Source: Helicostylum pulchrum
Taxonomy: Eukaryota > Mucoromycota > Mucoromycetes > Mucorales > Mucoraceae
NCBI GenBank assembly: GCA_025677825.1
Contig: JAIXMO010000004.1
Span: forward strand, 186,001 to 250,000
Reading direction: 5' to 3'
Length of the DNA: 64,000 nt
Numbering within the stretch: position 1 is the stretch's first letter; each line of letters opens with the position of its first letter. The notes beneath the pieces are model-generated. The model was not told the origin of the DNA. It saw nothing but the letters and a program-made list of their open reading frames with translations, and did not search any database. Below, piece by piece: positions 34,266 to 48,100 of this stretch. The position numbers and the translations under genes were made by a program.

Positions 34266-35951
34266 TTATAATCTAGGTCTAGAAGCTTTAAGTTCTTCTA
34301 CGGTGGCCATTCTTGCAGCATCGTTATTAGGTTCATCCAGAATCAATCGCTGCAGTAAAGCGTCCGCACGTAATCCGTCTAATTTGGTATCTTGGGTTTC
34401 CATATTACGCCACTTCCAAGCACGACTGTATTGGGTATCGATACCCTCTATGATTTCTCTGATCTTAAATCCGATAATCGGGATAAACCTAAGTACCAAA
34501 CGGAAAAATTTGGTAAATTACCCACACACACTAATGCAGCATTGAAAAAAAAAACTTACTTTAAACCGTGTCCTGAATCACCTGTTGCTATAATAAGATT
34601 CTTGTGGTCAGGGTGTGGACTAATAACAAAGTCGCCATCAATTGAATCCGAGTACCTTTAATAGTGGATGTTAAGATATGTATGTGTATGTAAATATCTA
34701 ATATATTTACCAGCAAACTCTTCCACATGATACATCAAGCGCAGATGTCTCTGGGAGGAACTTGCCCAAGAATTGACGGAAATCACGAAGAGCACCAATA
34801 GGAACGGTATCAGTTGTATGTGTTACTTGAGTTCGAGGTACAGATACACCATCCAGTTCACGAGGGTTCAGATATCTTGTATAAAACATTTAGCCCTTTC
34901 GGAACAAAAAAAAACTTTCTTTTTTAAAAACTTACCCGCTACTATGTTTGCCAATCTTCATTCTTCCATCAGCGTTTATAGGGAACCCATAGTATCCAGT
35001 GTTTGATAGATCCCCGCACCACACAGGTAAGTTTTCCCACGACTTTCGTAAAGCAGCATCCGGTGGTGCATCAAAGTGGATGACTTGTTGACCGCTTGCT
35101 ACCACTTGCTTATGCATTTCAACTAGGCCGGCAGTCCACGATCCGGTTGTCAATACGACACGATCGGCGTAATGTATTTTGTTGTCCTTTGTCCTGATAC
35201 CGACTACGGTGTCTGGACTGGCTGGGTCGTACTCTAGGGTTTCTAAGCACCCCTTTTCCGGTCCCATAATAAAATGAACGCCATTTTCAACACACTTGTT
35301 GTAGATATGTTTCACGGCTTCCGATGAATTACACCAACCTAATCTCTACCTCTTTAATACAAATAAGAAGAAAAAAAAGCTTGTATATAAAAAACTTTAC
35401 CTCCTGCCTTGTTTAAATAGGCGGTATTGAACCCGTTTTCAACAGCGTTCTTGAATTGCGGAAAGGCTTCAATGATTTCTTGAGGGCTCGTGTACTCGGT
35501 AATGTAATGACCGTAGCCAGCTTCGCGAATGGTCTTCATACAGCTCTTTTCAAAATCGGAGAATTCGTCTTTACCAGATAGTAAGAGGACACCAGATTGA
35601 TGGAAGACGGGGGATAAGTTACTTTCGGCTCTTTCTTTGTTCCATTGATGCCACATATTAAACGCCTCTACGGTTAAATGCATATAGAGTGTGTCAGTAG
35701 CATAATCCATGCGAACAATTTTATTAATATCTACAACAACAACAAAAAAGTGAGTGCGCGCGCTTTGTTTATTTATTATTTATTATTATTTTACCGCAGG
35801 AAGCTGCATCAGGCGCAGGAATCTGTTGACGATCGTAGACATAAATGTCATACTTGCTCTTTAAAGACAAGGCGTAAGCAGTAGATAAACCGAAACAACC
35901 ACCACCGACAATGATGATCTTGTTACCGGTACTAGGTGGAGTATAAGTCAT
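34266..35951 (-). CDS. FAD-dependent amine oxidase (copy B of tandem pair)
   Basis: Homologous to the downstream neighbour along its whole length, with the same landmarks: IIIVGGGCFGLSTAYALS, DAASCD..IVRMDYAT, GDSGHGLKFIPIIG. Six exons (35951-35795, 35730-35401, 35338-34936, 34875-34711, 34655-34560, 34498..34266; the last begins at 34488) give 457 aa. It shares three intron positions with copy A and has two more, both inside the region that is one exon in copy A. It ends SRPRL: PRL fits only loosely to the PTS1 consensus, so peroxisomal import may be weaker or absent. The Cys in PVWCGDLSNTGYYGFP replaces Phe of copy A (PVWFGDF), at a site that is Cys in the sarcosine oxidase family's covalent-flavin region; which copy is covalently flavinylated is worth testing. 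Confidence 0.92.
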
Positions 35952-36259
35952 TGTTTTTTGATTCAGAAAAAAAAAAGTAATGAAGAAAAGAAGAGGGGAA
36001 GGGAGGATTGCAATTCCTCTTTTTATAAAGTTAAGCTTTTTTTTTTTACATTGAAGAAAGTATATCCACACAAAAAATCAATAGATTATCTTTTGTGATT
36101 TGAGATGGTAAAAAAGCTAAAAGTCTGACAGTCACAGGTCCAAGCATTTTTTCGCACAATTATGCAACCCCACAACAAATAAAATGGAACAGGCCCCGTA
36201 TCACTTTTTTCTTTCTTTTTTTTTTAAATTTTTTATTCCCTTCTTTCTCTTTGGTTAAA
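35952..36259. promoter_or_regulatory. divergent promoter region, amine oxidase B / orphan gene
   Basis: 308 bp between divergent ATGs. Both sides end in pyrimidine-rich leaders (poly-T followed by TTCTTTCTCT on the orphan side). Confidence 0.35.
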
Positions 36260-37108
36260 ATGGCTTTTGTTCAACAACAAAGAAGATGTAGACAAAGACA
36301 AGCATCCTCAGAGGATTTAGGATCCGCTGCAAAACAAGTTGTAGTAGCACCAATTATATCGGACTCAGATACTGATTGGCATGTAATTAGTTCGAATACG
36401 TCTTCACCCATTTTGTTTCCTTCAGAATCCGAGTCGTCTTCTTTTCGACCTTCAGACACCGAACGAGACACCGAGTCAGACTCCCAGCAAGCGTTCCTAC
36501 CTTCTCATGACGGTACAGGGACATTCATTGTAGAAGATGTAGAGTTTTTTTCTTCCGATCAAACAAGCGAAGTGTCGTCGATTGAATGTGCAATACAAAA
36601 CTTGAATTCTGATAATAGTGTCTTGGATTTACTACTGGTACAGACACCTCCTTCTTTTGCCGAGAACAAGGTGTTGCCTCATTTTGTACCTACTGCAGCT
36701 GGTATCAATTCTCAAGAATTAGCTAGTGTGTCCGCTGACGATGATGATGATGAACAACAGCAGCAACGGCCTGTAAAGTTTACAAGTAAACGGCAAAAGA
36801 ACCTTGACAGGTAAAAAAAAAACATACATACTTTTTCTTTTTAGCTGCTAAAAAAAAAATAATACACTAGTATTCCTGTGCATCATCCTGGCATCATTCC
36901 TGGATCGTCCACATCGGCAGCAATTATATCGATTGTGTGGGCCAACTTGAAAAGATTAACAAATCACTTGATCGAAAACGATACGAATACAGTCGAGACA
37001 CTTAGTACGTTAATGTCGGAAGCAGTAATGGAAGGGTGTATGCCGTTTAGTTCTCATTTACACATGGATTTAGAGTCTTATCAACCTAGATTAGGTGGTG
37101 CAATTTAA
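36260..37108 (+). CDS. orphan Ser/Asp-rich protein with LIR-like motif (262 aa)
   Basis: No family recognised. Two exons (36260-36810, 36871-37108). The N-terminal about 185 residues are largely disordered-looking, rich in Ser, Asp, Glu and Gln; the C-terminal exon encodes a compact region (AAIISIVWANLKRLTNHLIE and ETLSTLMSEAVMEGC) that looks helical and conserved. Near residues 34-44 the sequence SDSDTDWHVIS fits an Atg8-interacting motif (acidic residues, then W-x-x-hydrophobic). Interaction with Atg8 is an inference from a short motif that occurs often by chance. Confidence 0.7.
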
Positions 37109-37408
37109 TCATATCTTTTTTCTCCCTCTTTTTTTTTGTACTATATCACATGAACCTTATTAACCCCATTCCTTTTTTCTGTCTTAATAAAATTCTTAAT
37201 TCTTTTTTTTTTTTTTTTTTTTTTTTTTTCTGCATACACTGACGAAAATGGCATATTAGACGGGTTAGCTTTGATTGGTAGGGTTTTCATCGTCACAGTC
37301 TCAAAATACAAATATCTTAAACTAGCTTCAAAAAAAAAAAAAAAAAGTTTTGCTTTAAAAGAAGCGGCTTTTTTCTTCAAAATAGATATTTTTTCTTTGA
37401 ATTTAAAT

Positions 37409-37754
37409 ATGAGCAGTCAATTGAAAAGAAAAGGCGAAGTTAATAATGAGGTAAGCAACAAGAATATTTAATAGTAAGACCCAAGCTAATAAAAAAAAAG
37501 ATTAGGTAACCAATGTTAAACGGGTACACACAGATTATTTCCAGCCGACGACGTCAATTATACCACCCACTGATTTACCAGCGCGGCCTACGACCCCACC
37601 GTTAGGCATGACACTATCACATTACAATGCTTCAACCGGTACTTACACGTCGTCTCAATTGAATTCTGAAGATCAAGTAACAAGTGCGATATGTACAGGA
37701 ATGACGCCTGCTTACAAGCCTTCTTTTGAAAGATGGGGTTCATGTATTATTTAA
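37409..37754 (+). CDS. orphan small protein (96 aa), two exons
   Basis: Exon 1 (37409-37450) encodes MSSQLKRKGEVNNE; a GTAAGC donor and ATTAG acceptor join it in phase to exon 2 (37506-37754). The product has a basic start, then a Pro/Thr-rich middle (TTSIIPPTDLPARPTTPPLG) and ends FERWGSCII. No domain recognised. The ordered splice sites and non-repetitive composition support a real gene. Confidence 0.55.
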
Positions 37755-38181
37755 AGTAAATAAATATTTGCTCTGTAAACCAATGTTTATACGTTGACAG
37801 AAAATTTGTTTCTTTTTCTTTGTTTGATTTACTCTTCTTTTTTTTTTTGTGTGTGATGAAACAAACACAGTACGTGTTTCAGGGACGAACAAGTTTATAC
37901 AAATTAAAAAAGAAATAAAAACAAACAAATAACAACAAAGAGGGGAAAAAATGAACATTTATTTATAATGTTTTTTTTAAAAAGAGTAAAAAAAAAAAAA
38001 AAAAAAAAGAAAAAAAAAGAAATAAAAAAAAAGAGAGAAAAACATTGAATTGATATATATAAAAGAAGAGGGAGGCAAAAGAAGTGTTTGTGTGAGAGGG
38101 GAAAAAAAAAACATAAAAAAGAACATGAAACGGTATAAAAGAAAAAAAAGAAAAGTTGCATAATGATGTATGTTGTTATTT
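37755..38181. other. convergent intergenic region, low complexity
   Basis: 427 bp of A/T and purine-rich runs between an orphan gene and the forkhead gene stop. Open frames on the minus strand here are phenylalanine-rich translations of poly-A/purine tracts and not genes. Confidence 0.6.
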
Positions 38182-39931
<1,750 letters not shown>

Positions 39932-40361
39932 TTACTAATACAAAAAAGAAACTGTGTGTGTATATGTCTGACAACAAATTTTATTTTAGATGTTTTATTT
40001 TCTTATTTGCTGTAAAAAAATAAAAAAGGGAGGAGAGAAAGAAAGAAAGAAAGAAAAAAGAAAGCCCAAAATAAATAGTTAAAACGGGTTTAAGCAAAAA
40101 AAAAAAAAAAAAAAAGTCATGTGTTAACCTTGCAAGTTTGAGCCCGTCCCTATATTGTTTGAAAATCTGCCCTTCCAAAAAAGCTATCGGCTGACTACAG
40201 AAAAAAAGTACCCAGGTCTCGTATTAAAAGTGTGTAAAATAACGTATTTACGCCTTTTTTTTTTACGTGTAATAAGATGGTCAGTTCCGACCGGAATAGC
40301 CGGTAAGTACACATTTGGTAATCCTTTTTTTTTTTTCTTTCTTTTTTTATTTATATACTGG

Positions 40362-40404
<43 letters not shown>

Positions 40405-42664
40405 CGTAACGTAGTTACTTTGATGTCAATTGTTGTATGCATTTTTTTTTTACTGGTGCAAAGTATAAACATTTCACATATACAATAACAAAAAAGGGGT
40501 TGTTATTATTATCGTCATGCTAATTATCATCAACAACACGTCGTGCAAAAAAAAAAAAAAAAAAAAAACAATAACAACATTTTTAAAACAAACAAACATA
40601 TTAACCTTTTATAAATACGCTTTCCCTTTTCATGTAAGACGGGGAAAAAAGTATAAAATACAAAAAAAGCCCTCAATCGATAAAGCAAAAAGAAACAAAA
40701 AAAAAGAAAAAAAAAACTTGGCGTTTCAACATTTTAGGTATTTTTTCGTGTGTCGGAATACATCCCGATACGCCTTCTTTTTTTTTTAAAAAAAAAAAGT
40801 GAGTGAGTGAGAGAAGAGAAAGATTTTTTTTGCTTTGTAAACAATAACAATAACAATAACATCTAAACTCTTTTTGTGTGTGCAACGATATGATGATAGC
40901 GGTGTAACGGTGGCTATCCCCGCAGAAACAAAAACAAAAAAAACGGCTGTTTTTTTGTTACTTCAGTACAACTAAGGTTCCGATGAGTCTTCTTGTCGTG
41001 ATTGCATGATGTGTAAAGAGGGAGAATTCTGTAAAGTATACAAAAAAGTTAAAGTTGGATTACAATATTTACCAAACAGGTCAAAGTGTAGTATATGTTT
41101 GGGGGGGGGGGGACTGCAAATCATCTGTTTAGTTGATGTAGACTTGTTCCGTTTGCTAAATTAAATCGTTCGTTACGATCTGTGTGTACACACACTCACA
41201 CACACACAAAACAGGTATGTACGCGAAACACATTTAGTTTTTTACAGGTTTTATTTATTTACTTTTTTTTTTGAAGCGTATTGGTTCTGGAATAGATCCG
41301 TATTGTACTTTTGGTTGAAGAGGGATTCTATATTACCCTCTTTTTATTGTTTAAAAACAAATACTGTATCACAAATGTGGTCAGTGCCCAGAAGCACCCC
41401 CCCAAATAAGTAGTTATATGTACTTTTTAGTGGGATTAGCATAACTGGGGGAACTTGCAAGGTATACGAGTAAATGAGTGATTACTTAATTAACCTAATT
41501 ATCCTTCTTTTTTCCTTTTTAGAAGTAAGTATACATCTTTCAAAAGGATCTGGTAGTTGCCTTTCTCCTTCACTGTTCCGTTTTTTTTTTTTTTTAGGGC
41601 TTTTACTTTTTGACGTGGTGCAAACAGGTTCATTTAAAACTGAAACAACTACTGTACAGAGCGTCATTGACCCGTGTGTGTTTCGAGGTCTTCCTTCTTT
41701 TTAGGGAAGCCTAGCTCTGGTTACAACCCTTTTTCAGTAAGCTACACCGGTACTGATGTAATGCAAGAGAGCTGGCAAATGCTTCATATGCGGGGCCGAC
41801 AGCATTATTTTTTTCATTCATCTTGGGTGGAGATTCAATAATTAATAACCAAGATTTTCTTCTCTGGCATATATTGCCCCCGTCAACCGATAAAAGAAAA
41901 AAAAAAAAAGTCGTCGCTCTGGATACAATTGTCCCTTTTGAGTCTCTTAAAAAAAAAAAAAGACTATGTTGCACGCAAAGGCAGAAGTGCATCAAAGTAT
42001 TCAATTTGCTGCATGTAAATTGCTTAAAATCGATGACAAAGTTGAAAGTCATCAAGTGAGTTTCGATTAAACGAAGTGAGTCATAAGATACGCAAAAAAA
42101 AAAAAAAAGAAGATGAAAGAAGAATCTTTCTTCTAGTAAAAGATAGGATACTTGTCACCCATTGAAGTGCGGCACACAATCTAGCAGAAATTTTTTGTCG
42201 GTGAGCTATTTTCTCTCATGCGAGGATATATATCAAGTCGCCGTAAAGCAAACAACGCTACTATCAACAATGCAGAAAAAATTTGAAAGTCAATAACGAA
42301 ATGGGAGTGAAGGACGATCTTTTTTTCGTCCGTTTATGTTTTTCATGTGTTAAAAAGTATTCTATCACAACAAAGAATGTCCCTTAAAAGCAAGCCCGAT
42401 ATCACGGTAATACGCTTTAATTTGATCGCTCCTTTATTTTATCGTTATCATTTTAGTTTACATAATAAAGTAGATTTGATGCTTTTCGCAATCTAAAATA
42501 TGTTAGTAACATCTTGAGAGCGAGAGAGAGAATATATATCTTGATTATCTTGTATCACAAGTGTTAGTCAATGCCCGGTAGATATAACGGTAAGGGAGAT
42601 ATATGGGGTCACGAAATTTCCCACACTTTCATCTCTCTCTTTCTCTTTTTTTTAAAAAAAAACT
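39932..42664. other. gene-poor region, one possible exon
   Basis: 2.7 kb upstream of the dioxygenase gene. It holds long homopolymers (poly-T about 40364-40400, poly-A about 40545-40568, poly-G about 41101-41112). One convincing coding-like piece is on the + strand at 41966-42055: ATG, 30 codons (MLHAKAEVHQSIQFAACKLL, then KIDDKVESHQ), then a GTGAGT donor. No second exon could be joined with confidence. No other gene is visible. Confidence 0.4.
40364..40400. repeat. long poly-T tract
   Basis: A run of about 37 T, the longest homopolymer in the window. Confidence 0.9.
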
Positions 42665-43672
42665 ATGACTATTGTATTAACAAACGAACAGTTGGCTCAA
42701 GTAAGTTATGTTTATGCGCACTTTCTCTTCGTAATTTTCTAACAAGCACCACCTCCCCCGCCTTTTTTTTTTATAGTTTGATAGAGACGGGTAACTTTTT
42801 CACCGTAAAAAAAAAAAAAAAAAAAAGTTGTAAATAGTAACTCTAACCTTTGTTTTTTATTTAGTTGTCTGGTTATTCCCAACTTTTTTACAGTTGATAA
42901 AGCCGACCAACTAAAGTGCAGAGCGAAAGAGTTACTTGCGGACTTTAGCTTAGAAGGTCATCCGTTAACGCAGTTCAGTACGGGTACCTCTCAAAAGCAT
43001 GTCGGCGATGCGTACTTTTTGGAATCAGGCGATAAAATCCGGTTCTTTTTCGAAGAAGGAGCGTTTGATGAGCAAGGTCAACTCAAGATCCCTAAAGAGC
43101 GTGCCATCAACAAGATTGGCCATGGGTTACATGACTTGGAACCTTTATTTAAAGATTTCTCTCTTAATGACAAGATGAAGACAATGACAAGACAACTCGG
43201 GTTCACAGCTCCTCAAGTGCTTCAATCGATGTTGATTTTTAAGCAGCCGTATATTGGTGGGTCAGTTCCCTCGCATCAAGATTCTTCTTTCTTGTATACG
43301 GAACCTTTGTCCGCAGTTGGATTTTGGTTTGCGTTGGAGGACTGTACAGAGACCAATGGGTGTCTCTGGTTTATTCCGGGATCGCATAAAAAGACGCCTG
43401 TAACTAGAAGATTTATCCGGGACCCTCATGGTACAGGCACGATTTTTACAGGAGACAAGGAGCTGCAAGTAGATGAAAGTCAGTATGTCATGAGCCCTGT
43501 CAAAGCGGGCACGTTGGTGTTAATTCATGGTAGTGTGATACATAAATCGGCTCCTAATTACTCTAAAGATTCCCGATATATTTATACATTTCATGTTATT
43601 GAAGGCAACAATAAGTATCCTAAAGACAATTGGTTACAGCCCGTTGAAGGAAAATCGTTTACTTGCATTTAA
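42665..43672 (+). CDS. PHYHD1: PHYHD1-like phytanoyl-CoA dioxygenase domain protein
   Basis: Fe(II)/2-oxoglutarate dioxygenase. Three exons (42665-42700, 42777-42790, 42865-43672) give 285 aa, close to human PHYHD1 (291 aa). Exon 2 is a 14-nt micro-exon; the joined N-terminus reads MTIVLTNEQLAQFDRDGCLV, the usual start of this family. Landmarks are ESGDKIRFFFEEGAFDEQG, INKIGHGLHDLEP, the metal motif HQDSSFLYTEP (His154, Asp156), NGCLWFIPGSH, the distal His243 in IHKSAPN and the 2OG-binding Arg254 in SRYIYTFH. PHYHD1 proteins turn over 2OG but their physiological substrate is unknown. No PTS1 is seen at the C-terminus (ends KSFTCI), so it is probably cytosolic. It is convergent with the PAP2-family gene. 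Confidence 0.94.
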
Positions 43673-43840
43673 ATAAACTTTTTTTTTTTTTTTCAATGAG
43701 TTTGTAATGTATATAAGAAAATGTATTATTATTAGTATTAGTATTAAGAAAGGAAAGGTTGGGAAATTACAGGAAGAATTTAAAAAAGAGAAATAAAAAG
43801 AAAGTAATAATGAAGTAAATGTAAATGTAAAATAAGGAAT

Positions 43841-45146
43841 CTAAACAATGCTCTGAACTTGAAGTTTTTTTTCAGCCATACTTGCAGGTTTTTGACTTTG
43901 CCAAACACCATTTTCGTCAAATACGCGGAGTGCACGAAGACGGATATCGAGGCCGTCAACGTACATGATAAACCACATAATCCATTTCTTGCCTAATGGG
44001 TGTGGCTGCCAATTCAAGTATTGGTACGTACGTGTAGCATCGCCAGTATGTAATTGGGTATTGAATAAATCAAAAGTCGAATTTCGTGTGAAACCAAACA
44101 TGTATCGCATCGACGCTTCTTCAACGTAACGTAAATAAGTATCCCATGTGGTATAAGTAATATCTATTAAAAAAAAATAGAACGTGTCAATTAACTATAA
44201 ATGAGAAGCAACAACAAAAAAAGGTTTTGCTTACAAATAGCAAGTACAACATCTACAGTATAATGGAATCTTGTAAATAAAATCATTAAGATACCAGCAG
44301 TAGAAAGCAAGTAGACAACCCAGCTGTAGACTCTGTGAAATCTTGAGTGCACTCTCCAGATCATACAGCAGGAAAACATGAGAGCGGTGTGGCCGGAAAA
44401 GATATTATCGGTACATGTTAATGCGGTGCCTCCAATGACTTGAGTAATAAATGCAAAGCGTTGGCCAACAGTACCAGTTAATTCAACCTCGGGAGGCCTG
44501 CATTCATCAATTAAGGAAGAAGGTAATGTTGTCACTAGTAAAGTAATTCCACGGAATATGTACAGGAATCCCATGATAAATGCCCATCTACGTAAAATCA
44601 TGTATCTTGTTGTCCAGTCGGGCGATTGAAAGGCAAATAGAACCACAGTGTAGACGATAATGACAGTCAATAGATAATTGACGATTTGCGTATTTTCTAC
44701 TAGAGGAAATGCATCGTGCAAAAGATCACTTAAGGGGTGCTTTTTTTTTATAATATATACATATATTAGTTTTTTTTTTGTTTTTATAGTTTATGTAAAG
44801 GCCCTTTTTTTTTGTCCTTTTTTTTTAATTTGTTGTCAATCTATCTTACCTTACTAATAGCAGGTCCAGCATGATACCTCATATCAGAAAGTTGAGCCAT
44901 AAATGTTTCGATGAAACCACAAAAGACTAACCAAAGAACGATCATTAAAAGTCTAGAGAATTCATGGTTCAGGAATAAATCAAATACGTCTCGAATGGTT
45001 CTTATTTTTATAGGTGGAGATAGTCGAAGTGGAATAAAGCCAATCGTTTGCTTTTCATGAGCTGAGATGGCTACCAAAGTTGGTGCCTCTTTTGCTCCAA
45101 GTTTCGATAGATCTGATGATAGAAATAACCTTGATAAACGATCCAT
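43841..45146 (-). CDS. sphingomyelin-synthase-like PAP2-family membrane protein
   Basis: Three exons (45146-44850, 44739-44235, 44163-43841) give 374 aa with about six membrane helices. The lipid-phosphatase/transferase motifs are CTDNIFSGHTALM (residues 208-220, catalytic His216) and HYTVDVVLA (His258, Asp262). The C-x-D-x3-SGHT and HYTxDV spacing is that of the sphingomyelin/phosphatidylethanolamine-ceramide synthase group (PAP2_C) and also of fungal inositol phosphorylceramide synthases. The N-terminal 70 residues are cytosolic-looking and the C-terminal about 90 residues (ITYTTWDTYLRYVEEASMRY onward) are an extension after the last helix. Head-group specificity cannot be told here; it may transfer phosphocholine, phosphoethanolamine or phosphoinositol to ceramide. 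Confidence 0.88.
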
Positions 45147-48100
45147 TTTTTTTTTTTTTTATATACAAGAAGAAAAAAAAAAAAAAAAAAGAAGAAGAAA
45201 GAGAAAAAAAAAGGGAAAGAAAAAGAAAAAATCAAAAGTAAAATAAATAACTTTGTATATTATGTGTTTGTGGGGGGAAGGGGATCAAGAAATTGTTTTT
45301 TTTTTTTTTTTTTTTTTTCAAATTATAAAATGTCGTACAAGAAAAAAAAAGAAGTGCCTTAAAAGGAGCCTAATATCTTTATAACTGTGTCTCTTTCTAT
45401 GTGTCTGTACCTTTTGTTTGTTGATGGGGGATCATAAAAAGTGCTTTTTTTTAAAAAAAACTAGAGCAAAATGTGATTTATTTATTTTTGTTTAAAGCAA
45501 ACACTGGGTTTAATAAAGTAGCGGATAGATTCACAGCCATTGGCATTTTTTTTTCGTTCATTTTAGAAACATGTATAATTGAATTAATTTGAGGCAAAAT
45601 AACTCCATCCAATAATAAAGACCGTGTTACCAAGATCAAAAGCTTGCTTTTTTTTATTTATTTTTGTGATCTAGTGCCTCCTTCTGATTTCTTACATGTA
45701 TAAAGGAGAAACTGCATCGGGTAGTAACAAAGTTTTGCTTTAAAAAAAAATCACTTTTTTGCTTAGTTAATTCAATAGATTAAACCCGCCAAGCTTTAAA
45801 AATAGCCATTACATAAATATCTTGAAACAAAAATATCCCTATTTTATCATTTTAAAATATTATTATACACAAACAGACGATCCATTTAAACCTTGTGTGT
45901 ACGACACATATACCATATTTTGTGCCACACTTGATATCATCTCTCTCTTTTTTTGTAATCCCTTCTGTTACTGTAGCAATAAAGTAACAGAATTAGTTGA
46001 CATTTAAACAGTTAAAGGGACAGTAAAAGATAAAAATAATAGCTGCGACACTCTATAATAGTCTCTTTTTAATTACTATATGTTGTCGCTCAAATCAAGA
46101 TGACCCCGATTACAACTGTTGTGTCATACAAAGTTATTTTTATTCTTTTCATACCCCCCCTTTTCCCGAGATGGAGTCATCTTGATTCAAATGTCAAACA
46201 AGATGAACATAAAAAAGTTACAGTGTTTGTTTTCTGTCCAAAAAAAAAATAAAAAAAAAGAGAGAAAAAAAAAATATTAACTATTATAAACCTCTCGCCA
46301 CAGTACAAAATCATATCTGTCGTTGTACTATTTCATAAATTTTGCTTAAATTATCCATTTTAAGACAAAGATCCAATCAAATCACGTTACGCCCTTGATT
46401 TAGACTTTTTTTCTTGATCCCAGCAGATCAAAAATCAACAGTCAGAGCCTTCCTAACATGTATGGACGCCTATTATAGTCCCAAACCATATGAAAAAAAC
46501 GAACTGTATTATTTGCCGCTAAACAATTTAAGCTCATATCTCTTTTTCTTTTTTTTTCTTCTTTTTTTTTTTTTTTTGTGTATGGGAACAACGAATGTCA
46601 TTGTTTTAATGAGTAATATTCATTTGAATATGTTTTTTTTAAACTTTAAGCGCATAAGATCAAATCAAATGCATGGCAGATACATGGAATAAATATTCTA
46701 TTTATTCTATACATAAAATATAAATAGTATGACCTGATAAAGTTAAAGCGTTTTTACACACTGTACTATTAAATTCATTATCCTTCCGAAACTTATGTCG
46801 TTCTTCTAACTTTTTTTTTTTTGTAAAATCGATTACCCCCAGCTCTTTATAATACAGTAATTTACCAAAAGTACATTATTAGTAGTAAGACCAAACAAAC
46901 GGTTTTTTTCTTTCTGTAATTATGGTAAACGTTTAGCATTTGTTACTTTTAAAAATAGTTTTTATTTATGCATGTAACATTGATCCGACAACTTTTTTGT
47001 GTGTATATAATAATTAGTATTGATAAATCAGTGGTTATCAACTCTCTCTCTCTCTCTCTTTCTGTCTTATCAACTGTACAATGGATCTGTTTTTTGTTAT
47101 TGTTGAAAATAGTAATGTTTATCACTGTTCCTTTGGGACCGGTCGATCGGGGTATAGCTTGTTTTGTATTTTCGACTATGTGGATTTCTTTGACGCCAGC
47201 ACCAATCAATAAAAAATTTACCATGTCGTGTTACCCTGATCTGGCATGTCGTTTTTGTTTCTGCATCTTTGTTACTTTTTTTTTTTTACCAGACTCATTT
47301 TCAGTGACGAATACATTCAATTGAGTGCATTAAAAACTGTAATAGGGTTAGTCAAATTAGATCCGGATGCAAGTCCTCATTTTACGGGTGGTTTATATCT
47401 GATAACTAAAAAAAAAAAAATTCCCTTAATTTGACTCCAAATAAATTAATCGGAAATGATTACTGTACGCCTCAATTTCAAAGTTTACGCGTAACCATGT
47501 TGACTAATAGCGAGATAGATATAAAAAAAAGGGGGGTGACCTTCCCCTCTTTTTTTTTTTGGCTGCGCTAAAAATATACGTAATGAAACCATATATAATT
47601 AATTTGGAGCTTATCAAATGAATTTTTTTTACCTTGCACTTGTTCCCTTAAAAAAAGGGCAAATTTTTTTTCTAGTGAATATTTCTTTGTAGCCCTGATC
47701 TGCATAAAAAGCGCTCTAGATTTGATGTGCTAATAATACGCGTAAAAAAATAATATGTCACACAGAAATAAACAACTGTCATACCATTGCAAACCTTTTT
47801 TGTCGCTGTGTAATACGTAACACGGTCACACACAAATGAAAAGCAGTAAAAATAAATGTGTTCCAATACCCCGAGTCTTTTTTTTTATCTAACTCCTGGT
47901 TTTTTTCTCTCTCCATTAAAAGTCTTGTTTTCTCCGTTTGTAATTCGCCATATTCTCCATATGTTTGTTTGCCTGAATCGGCTGTATGCTTGTGGCGAAG
48001 TATAATCTTGCTTGCAGCACATCATTATTTTTTGTAGCAGTGCTTTTTTGACTGTGCGGTCACAGAACATTTTTACAAATTTAGTTATAAATAAAATAAC

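Noticed and set aside
40155..40409. ORF with a long Phe tail near the poly-T tract
   Set aside because: Phe run is a translation of the poly-T tract; no support for a gene.
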